Origin: Corynebacterium glaucum
GTDB lineage: Bacteria; Actinomycetota; Actinomycetes; Mycobacteriales; Mycobacteriaceae
Direction of reading: 5' to 3'
Length of the DNA stretch: 64,000 nucleotides
NCBI RefSeq assembly: GCF_030408855.1
Contig: NZ_CP047358.1
Span: 1,364,001 to 1,428,000 of the forward strand
Part shown: in pieces, positions 31,240 to 40,852 of the stretch
Numbering within the stretch: position 1 is the stretch's first letter
Layout of the letters: every line of letters begins with the position of its first letter
The notes under the pieces: generated by a model
Databases searched by the model: none
The model's input: only the letters and a program-made list of their open reading frames with translations
Told to the model about the DNA's origin: nothing
Program-made: the position numbers and the translations under genes

Positions 31240-32181
31240 GTGGCAAGCAACGAGCAGCGCGGCAAGGAAGCCCTGTCGAACTTGGAGAAGGAGCTGGCTG
31301 CGCGCGACCGCAAACAGAAGACGCGCCCATGGGTCACTGCCTTGGCGTCCGTCGCGGTAATCGGCATCCTTGGTGGCGGCATCTACTACTTTGCCACCCA
31401 GGACGGCGGCGAGGACCTTGCGGCTGAGGAGACCACAGCCGCTGAGACGACGGCGGAAGAAGCGAACTACGAGCCGATCGCAACCAAGCGCGCTGTCGCG
31501 CTACCGCCGACTGTGAGCTGCGCCTACAACGAGGATGGCGACAACTCGAACTTCGTAGGCCTGCCTCCGCAAGACAACGTATCCACCGAGGGCAACGTCA
31601 CCATTGACCTCGAGACCACGGCGGGACCGATCGGCATGGAGCTGGATCGCTCGGTCTCCCCCTGCACCGTGAACGCGGTCGAATACCTCGCAGCGGAGGG
31701 CTACTACAACGACACCGTCTGCCACCGACTGACCACCTCTGAGGGCCTAAAGGTGCTGCAGTGTGGCGACCCAACCGGCACCGGCGCTGGTGGCCCTGGG
31801 TTCCAATTCGCTAACGAATTCCCCACCGACGAGGCCCTTGAGAATGTGGACCTCTCCGCACTCGGCGTGCCGGAAGACATCAGTGATGAGGAAAAGCGGA
31901 TGTACGCGTCCCAGATGCTGGAGCCCGCGAAATACGAGCGTGGCACGATCGCTATGGCCAATGCCGGGATCGACACAAACGGATCGCAGTTCTTCCTCAA
32001 CTACGGCGACGGCACCCTGCCACCGGCGTACACCTACTTCGGGCAAATCGACGAAGCAGGCCTGGCCACTCTCGACGCCATTGCGGATAAGGGCGTGACA
32101 GAGGATCCGAGCGCAGGGGGCGCAGGCGGTGATGGTGCGCCAGCGGAGGAAGTGAAGATTACATCCGCCTCCGTTCGGTAG
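31240..32181 (+). CDS. ppiA: Membrane-anchored cyclophilin-type peptidyl-prolyl isomerase
   Basis: 313 residues from GTG 31240. A cytoplasmic charged helix (about 1-29) precedes one membrane segment (VTALASVAVIGILGGGIYYF, about 31-50) and a Glu/Thr/Ala-rich linker. The outer domain is a cyclophilin: YYNDTVCHRLTTSEGLKVLQCGDPTGTG, MANAGIDTNGSQFFLNYGD and TYFGQID. The usual active-site Phe-Arg is present only as HRL, so activity may be altered. Cysteines at CAYN, SPC, VCH and LQC could pair outside the cell. Divergent from the MBL-hydrolase gene. Confidence 0.9.
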   Translation: MASNEQRGKEALSNLEKELAARDRKQKTRPWVTALASVAVIGILGGGIYYFATQDGGEDLAAEETTAAETTAEEANYEPIATKRAVALPPTVSCAYNEDGDNSNFVGLPPQDNVSTEGNVTIDLETTAGPIGMELDRSVSPCTVNAVEYLAAEGYYNDTVCHRLTTSEGLKVLQCGDPTGTGAGGPGFQFANEFPTDEALENVDLSALGVPEDISDEEKRMYASQMLEPAKYERGTIAMANAGIDTNGSQFFLNYGDGTLPPAYTYFGQIDEAGLATLDAIADKGVTEDPSAGGAGGDGAPAEEVKITSASVR

Positions 32182-32224
32182 TCCCTCTTGGACATTTCCT
32201 GTGAAGCTGAGTATTCAATTGGTC

Positions 32225-32253
32225 TTGCATAGTTGAAATCAAAACGTTATGCT
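32225..32253 (+). promoter_or_regulatory. Promoter of the small exported protein gene
   Basis: TTGCAT (32225-32230) and TATGCT (32248-32253) are separated by 17 bases, a good sigma-A-type layout. The start would be near 32260, giving a 36-base leader before the ATG at 32296. Confidence 0.6.
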
Positions 32254-32295
32254 GACCACCGTCGTCTGACGTCCTCTAAAGATTGGAAATACCCC

Positions 32296-32616
32296 ATGCA
32301 GTTCCGTAAGGGCCTCATCGCCGCAGCTACTGCCGCCGCTGTCATGACCACCGGCGCAACCGTCGTTAACGCGCAGAACTCCCAGACTGTGCAGAACGCC
32401 TCCGTGCAGAACGCCTCTGCCGAGTCCGAGCCGTCTCAGGTGACCGTGACCAAGGAGGTCACCGTGGTCAAGGAGACCCCGTCCAAGAACGACGAGCCGT
32501 CCTCCATCAAGAACGTGAAGCCGAAGGAGATCCTGGAGTGGATCTCGGTGATCACCGCCGTCGTCGGCCTGTTCGGCACCATGGCGACCTTCGCTGACAA
32601 GTACCTGATGCCGTAG
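32296..32616 (+). CDS. Small exported protein with C-terminal hydrophobic helix, unknown function
   Basis: 106 residues. Residues 1-26 are a secretion signal ending VVNA, the mature part being Gln/Asn/Ser-rich with a tandem VQNAS-VQNAS duplication (about 32-41), then a Val/Thr/Lys/Glu segment (VTVTKEVTVVKE). A second hydrophobic helix spans about 80-100 (EWISVITAVVGLFGTMATF) before DKYLMP. Codon use is strongly biased to the preferred C/G-ending codons, and it has its own promoter and a strong terminator, so it is probably highly expressed as a single gene. I recognise no family; it could be a cell-envelope or porin-like small protein of the mycolate layer. Confidence 0.75.
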   Translation: MQFRKGLIAAATAAAVMTTGATVVNAQNSQTVQNASVQNASAESEPSQVTVTKEVTVVKETPSKNDEPSSIKNVKPKEILEWISVITAVVGLFGTMATFADKYLMP

Positions 32617-32639
32617 GTTCTCTGCGGAATTCGCGTACG

Positions 32640-32672
32640 CCGCTCAGCTCCTTAACGAGTTGAGCGGTTTTG
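32640..32672 (+). terminator. Rho-independent terminator of the small exported protein gene
   Basis: CCGCTCA (32640-32646) pairs with TGAGCGG (32661-32667), followed by TTTTGCGTT. It starts 24 bases after the stop codon. Confidence 0.8.
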
Positions 32673-32726
32673 CGTTGCATGGGGTATTCCCTTGCTCCCG
32701 GCGTAACTAGACGGAAAACATCAAGC

Positions 32727-32767
32727 CACCGCCCACTCCCTGATGCATCGGGGTGGGCGGTGATTTT
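32727..32767. terminator. Bidirectional terminator
   Basis: CACCGCCCAC (32727-32736) pairs with GTGGGCGGTG (32753-32762), with a further GATGCATC palindrome in the loop. A T-run follows on the plus strand (ATTTTGTG), and TGATGTTTT follows on the minus strand, so it can end both the small-protein transcript and the 5'-nucleotidase transcript. Confidence 0.8.
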
Positions 32768-32788
32768 GTGTTCTCGCCGAGGAGTGGT

Positions 32789-34858
32789 TTAGCGGAAGTT
32801 CGCGATCGGACCGAAGAGGGCGTCGATCTGCGGCGCGAGGAACAGGAAGATCACGCTACCGAGACCGAGCACTCCGAGCAGTGCTGCAAGGATCCCACCT
32901 ACGTTCACCGAGCTGCCCTGCGAGCTGCCCTGCGGGTCCTGCTTCGCGCCGCCGACTGTGACCGGCATTGATACATCGGTGCCCGCGTCGGTGGTGATCT
33001 GCAGCGTCTGCTCACCGTTCACACCTGCAGGCAGGTCGATGGTGACGGTGGCACGCCCCTGCTCGCCGAGGCCATTGTCTGCATCGGTGACGGCGTTGTC
33101 GACGTCCGCGGTTGCAGTTGCCTCACCGATCTTCACGGTCACTTTCTCTGCCTTCGGCTCGCCCTCGGAAGAGTAGCTCAGGGAGGTCAGCTGGATCTGG
33201 TTCGCACCCGGTTTCAGGCCGCCCTCCGGCAGCACCACGCCGACGTCCTTCTGGCCCTCGCGGACCTTCGCCTCGCCGCTGCCGAGGTAGTCGATGAATG
33301 CCTGCAGGTCGTTGTAGCCGACATCGTTGCGGTTCTTCACCTTGGTTTCGTCGATGAAGTCATCGCCGCCCTCGAGCAGGAAGGAGGATGCCGCTACGGT
33401 GTAGTCCTTCTCCAGATCAAGGTTTTCGCCGTTGATGGTGATGTTGAGAATGCGCTCGCCGCGCGGTGCCTGGGGGTTGTAGGTGTACGACACGTTGTCG
33501 GACAGACCCATATCCAGACGCGGGCGGCCGGAGGATGCCGCAGCTTCATCGCTCTGCCACTGGTTCTCCAGCATCTCCTTGACGGTCGCACCAGACAGGG
33601 TGGCCAACGAAATGTCGTTGCCGAACGGCTGAACAGTGAACGCATCCTGGTAGGTCACGTCGCCGGCGGCCAGGTCGGCGCGAACGCCGCCAGCGTTCAT
33701 GATGCCAAAGTCGATGTCCTGGTTGAGAAACTTCGACAGCGCTGCGACTGCCGACTGCGCAATCATGTTGTTCGCAGTGGACTCGCTGCCGCGGTTCGAG
33801 CCCGGCTCGCCGCCCGGGTTGGAGCCGCGCTTGAAGTCGGCATCGATCTTGGCGACCACCGCGGCACCGAGGACGTCAGCCTCCTTCTTCGCATCGTCGA
33901 CGATCGCTGCGACCTTCTCATCCGGCTTGATGTCGAGAGCAACCAGGCTCGTCGCGTCATGCTGCGCAACGGAGTTGATGCTGAACTCGCCGGTGGACTT
34001 GTTGTAGGAGAAATCCAGGTCGGTTACGGTCTTGCCGTACTCCCACGACTGCGCGTAAGGAACAGCTGCTTCAGTGTCCAGGGCGAGCACGTGAGTGTCT
34101 CCGCCGAACAGGAAGTCAACGTATTGCTTGTCCAGCTTCGGCGCGCGCTCTGCAGCGTCGTCGTGGATGAGCGCGATGACTACGTCCGCTTGCTTGTTGT
34201 CCTTGAGCTTCTTTGCCTCAGTGTTGACCCACTCAGCCGAATCCTTGATGTCAACATCGGCGACGTTCGCCGGGTTCGACTTGGCCACCGTCAGGTTCGA
34301 GGTGGTGCCAATCAGCGCGACTTTTACTCCCTCAACCTCAACGATTTCGTACGGCTTGACGTCGCGCTCGCCGTTGTCCTTGCGGAAGATGTTCGCACCG
34401 AGCTGCTTGTCATTGGTGCCCGGGTTAATGCGTTCGATGAGGTCCTTGTAGCCCTCGTCGAACTCGTGATTACCGACGGCAGTGCCGTGGGTACCGATGG
34501 CGTTCACGAACTCCATCGTGTGCTTGTCTTCAGAAATCGCAGACACGAATGCGGAGCCACCCTGGTTGTCACCGGAGGTGGTGACAACCGTATTCGGGTT
34601 CTCCTTGCGGATGTAGTTGATGATGCCCGCGACGTTCGCCGCGCCCATCTCATCACCCTTCTTCGGGGTGACGGCCTTGGTTTCCTTGTTCTTGGTGAGG
34701 TTTGCCTCGAGACGACCATGGAAGTCGGTGATGTTGGCAACGCGAATGTTGACGACATTGCCGTTTTCATCGGCGGCTGCGACAGTGGTGCCCGAAAGCA
34801 CCAGAGCGGTGGTAGCGGTTGCGGCAATGAGGCTGCCCGCACGACGGAAGTTGAACAC
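32789..34858 (-). CDS. Surface-anchored 5'-nucleotidase / metallophosphoesterase
   Basis: 689 residues from GTG 34858, with AGGAG 6 bases upstream. Signal peptide about 1-29. Catalytic metallophosphoesterase domain: NITDFHGRLE, SGDNQGGSAF, GNHEFDEGY and GGDTHVLALD carry the dimetal ligands. The 5'-nucleotidase C-terminal domain follows (MNAGGVRADL...PFGND...SGATVKEML). After an Ig-like linker and a Gln/Gly/Ser stretch, a C-terminal membrane helix (GGILAALLGVLGLGSVIFLFLA) anchors it. Scavenges nucleosides and phosphate from extracellular nucleotides. Single gene with its own terminator; the 182-base upstream gap holds its promoter and no other visible feature. Confidence 0.92.
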   Translation of the reverse strand: MFNFRRAGSLIAATATTALVLSGTTVAAADENGNVVNIRVANITDFHGRLEANLTKNKETKAVTPKKGDEMGAANVAGIINYIRKENPNTVVTTSGDNQGGSAFVSAISEDKHTMEFVNAIGTHGTAVGNHEFDEGYKDLIERINPGTNDKQLGANIFRKDNGERDVKPYEIVEVEGVKVALIGTTSNLTVAKSNPANVADVDIKDSAEWVNTEAKKLKDNKQADVVIALIHDDAAERAPKLDKQYVDFLFGGDTHVLALDTEAAVPYAQSWEYGKTVTDLDFSYNKSTGEFSINSVAQHDATSLVALDIKPDEKVAAIVDDAKKEADVLGAAVVAKIDADFKRGSNPGGEPGSNRGSESTANNMIAQSAVAALSKFLNQDIDFGIMNAGGVRADLAAGDVTYQDAFTVQPFGNDISLATLSGATVKEMLENQWQSDEAAASSGRPRLDMGLSDNVSYTYNPQAPRGERILNITINGENLDLEKDYTVAASSFLLEGGDDFIDETKVKNRNDVGYNDLQAFIDYLGSGEAKVREGQKDVGVVLPEGGLKPGANQIQLTSLSYSSEGEPKAEKVTVKIGEATATADVDNAVTDADNGLGEQGRATVTIDLPAGVNGEQTLQITTDAGTDVSMPVTVGGAKQDPQGSSQGSSVNVGGILAALLGVLGLGSVIFLFLAPQIDALFGPIANFR

Positions 34859-35040
34859 GTGAAGCTCCTAGTGAGGTGGAAGAAAGTTCATCTGTCTTTG
34901 TATCCACAATCACGCCAGTGCGCAGGCCATTACTAGGCGATCCACAGCTTACGCTGGTTCGCTAACCTGCCATCCACCAAGAATTCACTTGACCGTAACT
35001 GAGCGTTTGATCGGGATTCACCTCAAAGGGGTGGCACCAG

Positions 35041-37320
35041 CTAGGACATCACTCGGTAGATATCGAAAACGCCTTCCACGTTACGAATTTGGTTCATGAT
35101 TTGGCCGAGTTGCTTCGTGTCCGACACTTCCAAAGTCACGCGCACTGTGGCGATTCGGTCCTCGCTTGCGTGCGACGAAAGCGAGATAATCGGAAGCTTC
35201 TGTTCGGCGAGAACGCTGGTCATCTCGGCCAGCAACCCGTTTCGATCCAGTGCCTCCACCTCCAAGGTTGCGATCGAGGCGCTACCTGCACCCGAGGCGT
35301 TGGCCCAGGCGACGTCGATAAGCCTCTCGGGCTCCTCTTTGAGCTTGGTCGCATTGGTGCAATCCGCACGGTGCACCGACACTCCCCCGCCTCGGGTAAC
35401 AAAACCAAAGATCTCATCACCCGGCACTGGCTGGCAGCACTTGGCAAGTTTGGCCATGACGTCGGGGCTTCCCTGGACGAGGATGCCTGGGCCGTCGTGA
35501 CGCGATGCCTGGTGCACAAGATCCGCGATGGGCGTGCGCGCTGCGAGTGCCGCCACCGCGTCGTCTTCGTTGCCGAACATTTCGACGAGCAGCTTGCTGA
35601 CGTGCTGCGCGGAGACGTTGCCGGCGCCGATCGCGGTATAGAGCGCATCGACGTCCGGGTAGTGGAGCTGGGTGGCCACCCGGCGCATCGATTCCGCCGT
35701 GAAGAGACGGTGCATCGGCAGCCCGCCGCGCTGCACCTCAGCAGCGAGTGCGTCGCGACCAGCCTCAAGATGCTCTTCGCGGCGCTCCTTGGCAAACCAC
35801 TGACGGATCTTGGACTTCGCGCGAGGCGAGACGACGAATTCCTGCCAATCGCGAGACGGGCCGGCATTTTGATCTTTCGAGGTGAAAATTTCGACTCGGT
35901 CGCCGGACTTGAGCTCAGATTCAAGCGCGACGAGCCTACCGTTGACCTTCGCACCAATGCATCGGTGCCCCACTTCGGTATGCACCGTGTAGGCGAAGTC
36001 CACAGGGGTGGACCCTGCGGGCAGGTTCACAACATCGCCCTTCGGGGTGAAGACGAAGATCTGCTGGCTCGTGAGGTCGTAGCGCAGCGAGTCGAGGAAC
36101 TCGTTGGGGTCCGCAGCCTCCTTTTGCCAATCAAGCAGCTGCCGCATCCAGGCCATCTGATCGACCTCGGCCTGGTCACCCTTATGGGAACCCTTAGTCT
36201 CCTTGTAACGCCAGTGGGCAGCAACGCCGTATTCAGCGTTGTAGTGCATCTCGTGCGTGCGCACCTGCACTTCGAGGGGTCGGCCGGTATCCGTCATCAC
36301 CGTTGTGTGCAGCGACTGGTACACACCGAAGCGCGGGTTGGACACGTAGTCTTTGAAGCGCCCCGGCATCGGAGAGTAGAGCGCGTGCACCACACCGATA
36401 GCGGCATAGCAATCGTGCACAGTGTCGACGAGGACGCGGATGCCAACCAGGTCGAAGATCTCGTTGAAGTCATGGCCACGAACCACCATCTTCTGGTAGA
36501 TCGACCAGTAGTGCTTCGGCCGACCCATAACTTCCGCATTGATGCCGTTCGCGCGCAGCTCGGCTTGCAGCTGGGTGGTGATCTCGTTGAGCGCCCGATC
36601 CCTGGACGGGGCCCGGTCTGCAACGAGACGGACGATCTCCTCGTACTTCTTCGGGTAGAGGATCGCGAATGCGAGGTCTTCTAACTCCCACTTCACACTT
36701 GCCATGCCGAGGCGGTGCGCAAGCGGCGCGATGACATCGAGCGTTTCCCGCGCCTTTTTCGCCTGCTTTTCGGGCGGAAGGAAACGCATTGTGCGCATGT
36801 TGTGCAGACGGTCCGCCACCTTGATCACCAGCACACGCGGGTCTTCCGACATGGCCACGATCATCTTGCGAATGGTCTCCGCCTCCGCGGCTGCGCCAAG
36901 GGCGACCTTATCCAGCTTGGTCACGCCATCGACTAGGCGCGCCACCTCGGGTCCGAACTCTTCGGTGAGTTGCTCGAGGCTGTACTCGGTATCCTCGACA
37001 GTGTCGTGCAAAAGCGCCGCGACCAACGTCGTTGTGTCCATGCCAAGTTCGCCGCAAATGGTCGACACCGCGAGCGGGTGCGTGATGTATGGGTCCCCCG
37101 ACTTGCGGTACACGCCGTCATGCAGGCGCTCCGCAGTCGCATAGGCGCGGTTTAGCTGTTCCGCATCGGCTTTCGGGTGGTATCGGCGGTGAATCGACAG
37201 CAGCGGGTCGAGCACCGGATTAGTTTTCGCGCGCCCGCCTCCCGTCAGGGATCGGGCAAGGCGTGCGGAGACGCTGCGCACGCTCGGCCCTGACCGTTTG
37301 GCTGGTTTGTCGTGCGTCAC
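35041..37320 (-). CDS. rel: Bifunctional (p)ppGpp synthetase/hydrolase Rel
   Basis: Stringent-response enzyme, 759 residues. Hydrolase HD domain: THPLAVS at about 80-86 and HDTVEDT at 105-111, so the hydrolase site looks intact. Synthetase domain includes [19 protein letters not shown] and [19 protein letters not shown]. Then TGS ([21 protein letters not shown]), the helical/zinc-finger region with [10 protein letters not shown], and a C-terminal ACT domain. It follows apt, the conserved secDF-DciAE-apt-rel order. Contains one recurrent 11-mer at 35313-35323. Confidence 0.97.
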   Translation of the reverse strand: MTHDKPAKRSGPSVRSVSARLARSLTGGGRAKTNPVLDPLLSIHRRYHPKADAEQLNRAYATAERLHDGVYRKSGDPYITHPLAVSTICGELGMDTTTLVAALLHDTVEDTEYSLEQLTEEFGPEVARLVDGVTKLDKVALGAAAEAETIRKMIVAMSEDPRVLVIKVADRLHNMRTMRFLPPEKQAKKARETLDVIAPLAHRLGMASVKWELEDLAFAILYPKKYEEIVRLVADRAPSRDRALNEITTQLQAELRANGINAEVMGRPKHYWSIYQKMVVRGHDFNEIFDLVGIRVLVDTVHDCYAAIGVVHALYSPMPGRFKDYVSNPRFGVYQSLHTTVMTDTGRPLEVQVRTHEMHYNAEYGVAAHWRYKETKGSHKGDQAEVDQMAWMRQLLDWQKEAADPNEFLDSLRYDLTSQQIFVFTPKGDVVNLPAGSTPVDFAYTVHTEVGHRCIGAKVNGRLVALESELKSGDRVEIFTSKDQNAGPSRDWQEFVVSPRAKSKIRQWFAKERREEHLEAGRDALAAEVQRGGLPMHRLFTAESMRRVATQLHYPDVDALYTAIGAGNVSAQHVSKLLVEMFGNEDDAVAALAARTPIADLVHQASRHDGPGILVQGSPDVMAKLAKCCQPVPGDEIFGFVTRGGGVSVHRADCTNATKLKEEPERLIDVAWANASGAGSASIATLEVEALDRNGLLAEMTSVLAEQKLPIISLSSHASEDRIATVRVTLEVSDTKQLGQIMNQIRNVEGVFDIYRVMS

Positions 37321-37387
37321 CGCGGGCCTCCGATCAAGCGTGATAATTCAGCGCGTAGAAACAGTAATACTACTGTGCCCCCGCGGG

Positions 37388-37936
37388 TTACTGGTCGAGC
37401 ACCCTGAGCTTGCCGTCGGCAAGCTTCTCGCGGCCTCCCAGACCCTCGACCTCCAGCACCACGACGTAACCCGAGACGATCCCGCCTGCACGCTCGATCA
37501 AGTCAGTGGCGGCCACGAGGGTGCCACCGGTGGCAAGCACGTCATCGACAAGCACGACTCGCTTGCCCGCGAGGTCCATCCCATTGGCCGGAATCTCTAG
37601 CGCCGCGGTGCTGTATTCGGTGGTGTACTCCTGCGTGATCACCGGCGGCGGCAACTTCCCCTGCTTACGGATGGCCAAGATACCCAGCCCCATCTCGTAA
37701 GCGACAGCGGAGCCCAGAAGGAACCCGCGTGCATCAAGGCCGCCGATCACATCCGCACCGAGTTCCTCGCTCACCCGAGCCATCTCGGCGACTACGACGT
37801 GGAGCGCGTCCGGATCTGCAAGCACCGGGGTGAGGTCTTCAAACAGCACTCCTTCTTCGGGGAAGTCCGGCACTCGCCGAATCTTTTGCTGCAAAGCCTG
37901 TTTTGCAGAGGAGTATTTTGGCTCGTTCAGTGGCAT
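37388..37936 (-). CDS. apt: Adenine phosphoribosyltransferase
   Basis: Purine salvage of adenine to AMP. 182 residues. PRPP-binding motif [14 protein letters not shown] and the flexible-loop region [10 protein letters not shown] are clear, as is [12 protein letters not shown]. It sits 31 bases after the substrate-binding lipoprotein and 67 bases before rel; both neighbours act on nucleotide metabolism or stress. Confidence 0.96.
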   Translation of the reverse strand: MPLNEPKYSSAKQALQQKIRRVPDFPEEGVLFEDLTPVLADPDALHVVVAEMARVSEELGADVIGGLDARGFLLGSAVAYEMGLGILAIRKQGKLPPPVITQEYTTEYSTAALEIPANGMDLAGKRVVLVDDVLATGGTLVAATDLIERAGGIVSGYVVVLEVEGLGGREKLADGKLRVLDQ

Positions 37937-37967
37937 GGCAGTGGCATCCTTTGCAGGAGATTGAGAA

Positions 37968-39620
37968 TTACTTGGAGTCAGCGGATTCTTCGGGCGCTTC
38001 CGCGCTTGGGGTGAGATACCAACGGTTCATGTTCCAGCCGATGCCAGACAAGCCCGTATACGGCACTACGTTACTCACGTTCCGATCTATCGCGAACGTT
38101 GCCGGTTGCGCCGACAGCGGCAGCGACGGCAGCTCCTGCCACAGCGTTTTCTCCTGTTCTCGCAGCAGCCCAATCTCCTGGCTCCGGTTCGTGGAAGCCG
38201 GGTATTCACGCATTGGATTGATCGGGTGGAGGAACACGTCGACTTCACCCTCGGTCCAGACTTCCTGGCCCCATTCCCCGTACTCGATTCGGGGCAGATC
38301 AGCCAGGGTCTTACCGCCACCAGTGACGTCGATAATGGTGATTCCTGCCGGCTCACACGACTGCCGAATGGATTCGACCATGGCCGCGTGGCGTTCATTC
38401 GGGTACGCGTATGCGATGCGCACTTCCATGCCCGTAAGCGCACTGGCGCGGGAGATGTCCAAGTTGAGGTTCGGCTCAGCCTCACCCATCAGACGTTTCG
38501 CCATCGGATCGCCGTGCGGCACGATGTGCAGAGGCGTGACGGGAACTTCGATGCCAGAAACGGCCGACGATGCCTCAGCAACGCGGCGCGGATCCACGCA
38601 CTTCGACAGCGCTCCCCGGTTCTCCGGAGACGACCACGTGCCCACCTCGGGGAACGTGAGGGTCTCCGTCAGTTCCCCGATGACGGTTTCCACGGTGAGG
38701 CGGTTGATCTCCGCATTCGGGTCGTACCAATCCGGCGTGATGTCGCGCAGGTCGCCCACGATGAGCCCACCACCTTCGGCCAGCCGGGCCGAGTCCGCAG
38801 AACCCGGCCACACAACCAGCTCCGGCTCCTGTGGCGCGTCACCATAGTAGAAGTCGTTCGCACGCAGCGTAACTTCGCCCTGCTCCCCCACCTTCGCAAC
38901 CGTGTAAGGTCCGAACGACACCTGGAGTTCAGGGTTGAAGTTTCGCAGGTCGAACCCTTGTCTCCAGACCTCAGCGATGGGCTGGAGGTCGGACACATTC
39001 TCCGAAAGCAGGTCTTGGTGCAGGTCATCAAGGGGAACTTGCAATTGCTTAGCGACGGCATGCGCTGGTAGCACAGTGCCCGCCTCGAACAGACCACGCC
39101 ACCGCGCACCCTTTCCTTCCTTGAAGATCAGGGTGAATTCCTTGCTCCCGGGAGCGCACGTGAGCTTAGCGGTGTCATCGAAGAGAGGCATGTGGGAGCC
39201 GAAGATCTCCGGGTTGGTGCCTGCAGTAAACGCGAGCAGGTAGTCCGAGCAGGTCACAGGGGTTCCGTCAGAAAACACCGCCCTGTCGGACAAGGTGTAG
39301 TTGACGCGACGAACCGGCCCCGGGATTTCTTGCATCCGGACCAGGTCGGTGTTTGGGATCATCTGCCCCTGTGGGCCAGGCACGTACACACCGGGATAAA
39401 GGCTGCCGGAGAGGGCTTGCGCCATTGTGGAGGCGCCTTCCAGCGAACCGGCGTTCGTCGTTCGCAGCTCGTCCGCGACCTGATAGCCGAAAGCAAGGTG
39501 AGTTCCTTCCGGCTTCTCCGAGTTTTCAGTTTGCGCGCATGACGCCACGAATGCGACCGCGGCAGCGGCAAGCGCCGCAGTGGTTCGCTTCATGCGAAGC
39601 GACCTGGTGTGACGGGTCAC
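37968..39620 (-). CDS. dciAE: DciAE-like ABC substrate-binding lipoprotein
   Basis: 550 residues from GTG 39620 ([14 protein letters not shown]), preferred because TAAGGAG lies 9 bases upstream; an ATG at 39593 gives 541. The signal ends AFVASC, a lipobox. The mature protein has the SBP_bac_5 (oligopeptide-type) architecture, e.g. [23 protein letters not shown] near 130-150 and later [14 protein letters not shown]. No permease or ATPase genes accompany it, so it is an orphan binding protein, as in the conserved corynebacterial secDF-dciAE-apt-rel order. Ligand unknown. Confidence 0.85.
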   Translation of the reverse strand: MTRHTRSLRMKRTTAALAAAAVAFVASCAQTENSEKPEGTHLAFGYQVADELRTTNAGSLEGASTMAQALSGSLYPGVYVPGPQGQMIPNTDLVRMQEIPGPVRRVNYTLSDRAVFSDGTPVTCSDYLLAFTAGTNPEIFGSHMPLFDDTAKLTCAPGSKEFTLIFKEGKGARWRGLFEAGTVLPAHAVAKQLQVPLDDLHQDLLSENVSDLQPIAEVWRQGFDLRNFNPELQVSFGPYTVAKVGEQGEVTLRANDFYYGDAPQEPELVVWPGSADSARLAEGGGLIVGDLRDITPDWYDPNAEINRLTVETVIGELTETLTFPEVGTWSSPENRGALSKCVDPRRVAEASSAVSGIEVPVTPLHIVPHGDPMAKRLMGEAEPNLNLDISRASALTGMEVRIAYAYPNERHAAMVESIRQSCEPAGITIIDVTGGGKTLADLPRIEYGEWGQEVWTEGEVDVFLHPINPMREYPASTNRSQEIGLLREQEKTLWQELPSLPLSAQPATFAIDRNVSNVVPYTGLSGIGWNMNRWYLTPSAEAPEESADSK

Positions 39621-39633
39621 GCAATCACGCTCC

Positions 39634-40848
39634 TTACCGCGCGTTCGGCCTCCACGTAGCGGTGCCGGTGCCCTCGCGGGGTGCAATCTCATCAGTGGAA
39701 TCAACGACGTGGTACGCCGCCGGGGCGGTGACAGTGCGCTTCGTTGCCGCAGCGTTGTATTCGCCGTCAGTGTCGTCAGCGTCGCTCAGCCCGCTTGCCT
39801 CACCTTCCCGGTAAGCGGCAACTTGCTCATTGTGCGCCCGGTATTTCTTCTGACGCTCGACCAAGCTAACCAGCAGCGGTGTCGCCAAAAACAGCGAGGA
39901 GAAAATACCCTCAATCACACCGATGAGCTGAATCAACGCGAGGTCGCGCAACGTACCGACACCGAGCATCCACACGGCGACGATCATCAACGCGATGATC
40001 GGCAGCGCCGAAATCACCGAGGTCGAAATAGAACGCATCACCGTCTGGTTCAACGCCAGGTTCGCTTCCTCGGCGTAGGTGGAGCGGCGCGATTCTAGGA
40101 CTCCCGACGTGTTCTCCTTCACCTTGTCGAACACAATGACAGTGTCGTAGATGGAGAAGGTCAGCACCGTGAGCAAACCGATGATCATCGCCGGGGTGAC
40201 TTCAAGGCCGAACAGGGCGTAGATGCCCATAATTACGACACCATCCACCAACAGCGCAACCATCGCGGCAACTGCCATCTCACGCTGCAGGCGCAGGGCC
40301 ACATACACCGCAGCGGCTACGAGGAAGGCGAGCATCGCAAGCAGCATGCGCTGCGTAATGGTGTCGCCCCACGACTCGGAAACGGTGGAGTCGCCGATGG
40401 CGTCGGGGCTTGGTACGCCATCCTGGTCAAGCGGCTGGTGCTTTTCAAAGATCGATTGGCGTGCCTGATCGATCTGCTCCTGGGTGAGGTGCTCAGAGTT
40501 GATCTCCAGGGTGCGGGAATCCCCGGCGCCCACGATCTGGGTCAGCTCGGGAGTGACCCCGGTTGCGTCAACGAAGGTGTCTTCGACTTCTTCGGCGACG
40601 AGGTCGCCGGCCGGCATCGTCATCTTGGTGCCGCCCTCGAAGTCGATACCGAGGTTGAAGCCCCGTAGCAGCATGGCCACGATGGAGATTGCGATCAGCG
40701 CAAGCGTGATCATGTACCAGAGCTTGCGGCGTCCGACGAAGTCGATGGCGCCTTCTCGGGTGTAGATGCGCTCCCAACCACGCACGTCACCCGCGGCGTC
40801 GTCGGAAGTCACCGGGGCAGTTGGAGCAGAAATCTTCGTGCTCGACAT
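39634..40848 (-). CDS. secF: Protein translocase subunit SecF
   Basis: Proton-motive-force-driven partner of SecYEG. 404 residues with about six membrane segments. GFNLGIDFEGGTKM near 66-79 matches the SecF signature, then a periplasmic domain, IYDTVIVFDKVKENT and the transmembrane 4-6 core with RSISTSVISALPIIALM. The C-terminal 80 residues are hydrophilic and Thr/Ala-rich. It follows secD by 4 bases. Confidence 0.96.
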   Translation of the reverse strand: MSSTKISAPTAPVTSDDAAGDVRGWERIYTREGAIDFVGRRKLWYMITLALIAISIVAMLLRGFNLGIDFEGGTKMTMPAGDLVAEEVEDTFVDATGVTPELTQIVGAGDSRTLEINSEHLTQEQIDQARQSIFEKHQPLDQDGVPSPDAIGDSTVSESWGDTITQRMLLAMLAFLVAAAVYVALRLQREMAVAAMVALLVDGVVIMGIYALFGLEVTPAMIIGLLTVLTFSIYDTVIVFDKVKENTSGVLESRRSTYAEEANLALNQTVMRSISTSVISALPIIALMIVAVWMLGVGTLRDLALIQLIGVIEGIFSSLFLATPLLVSLVERQKKYRAHNEQVAAYREGEASGLSDADDTDGEYNAAATKRTVTAPAAYHVVDSTDEIAPREGTGTATWRPNAR

Positions 40849-40852
40849 GGTT

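Noticed and set aside
39601..39625. GlxR-like site TGTGACGGGTCAC at the start of the DciAE gene
   Set aside because: Half-sites are one to three bases too close for the TGTGA-N6-TCACA consensus and lie inside coding DNA.
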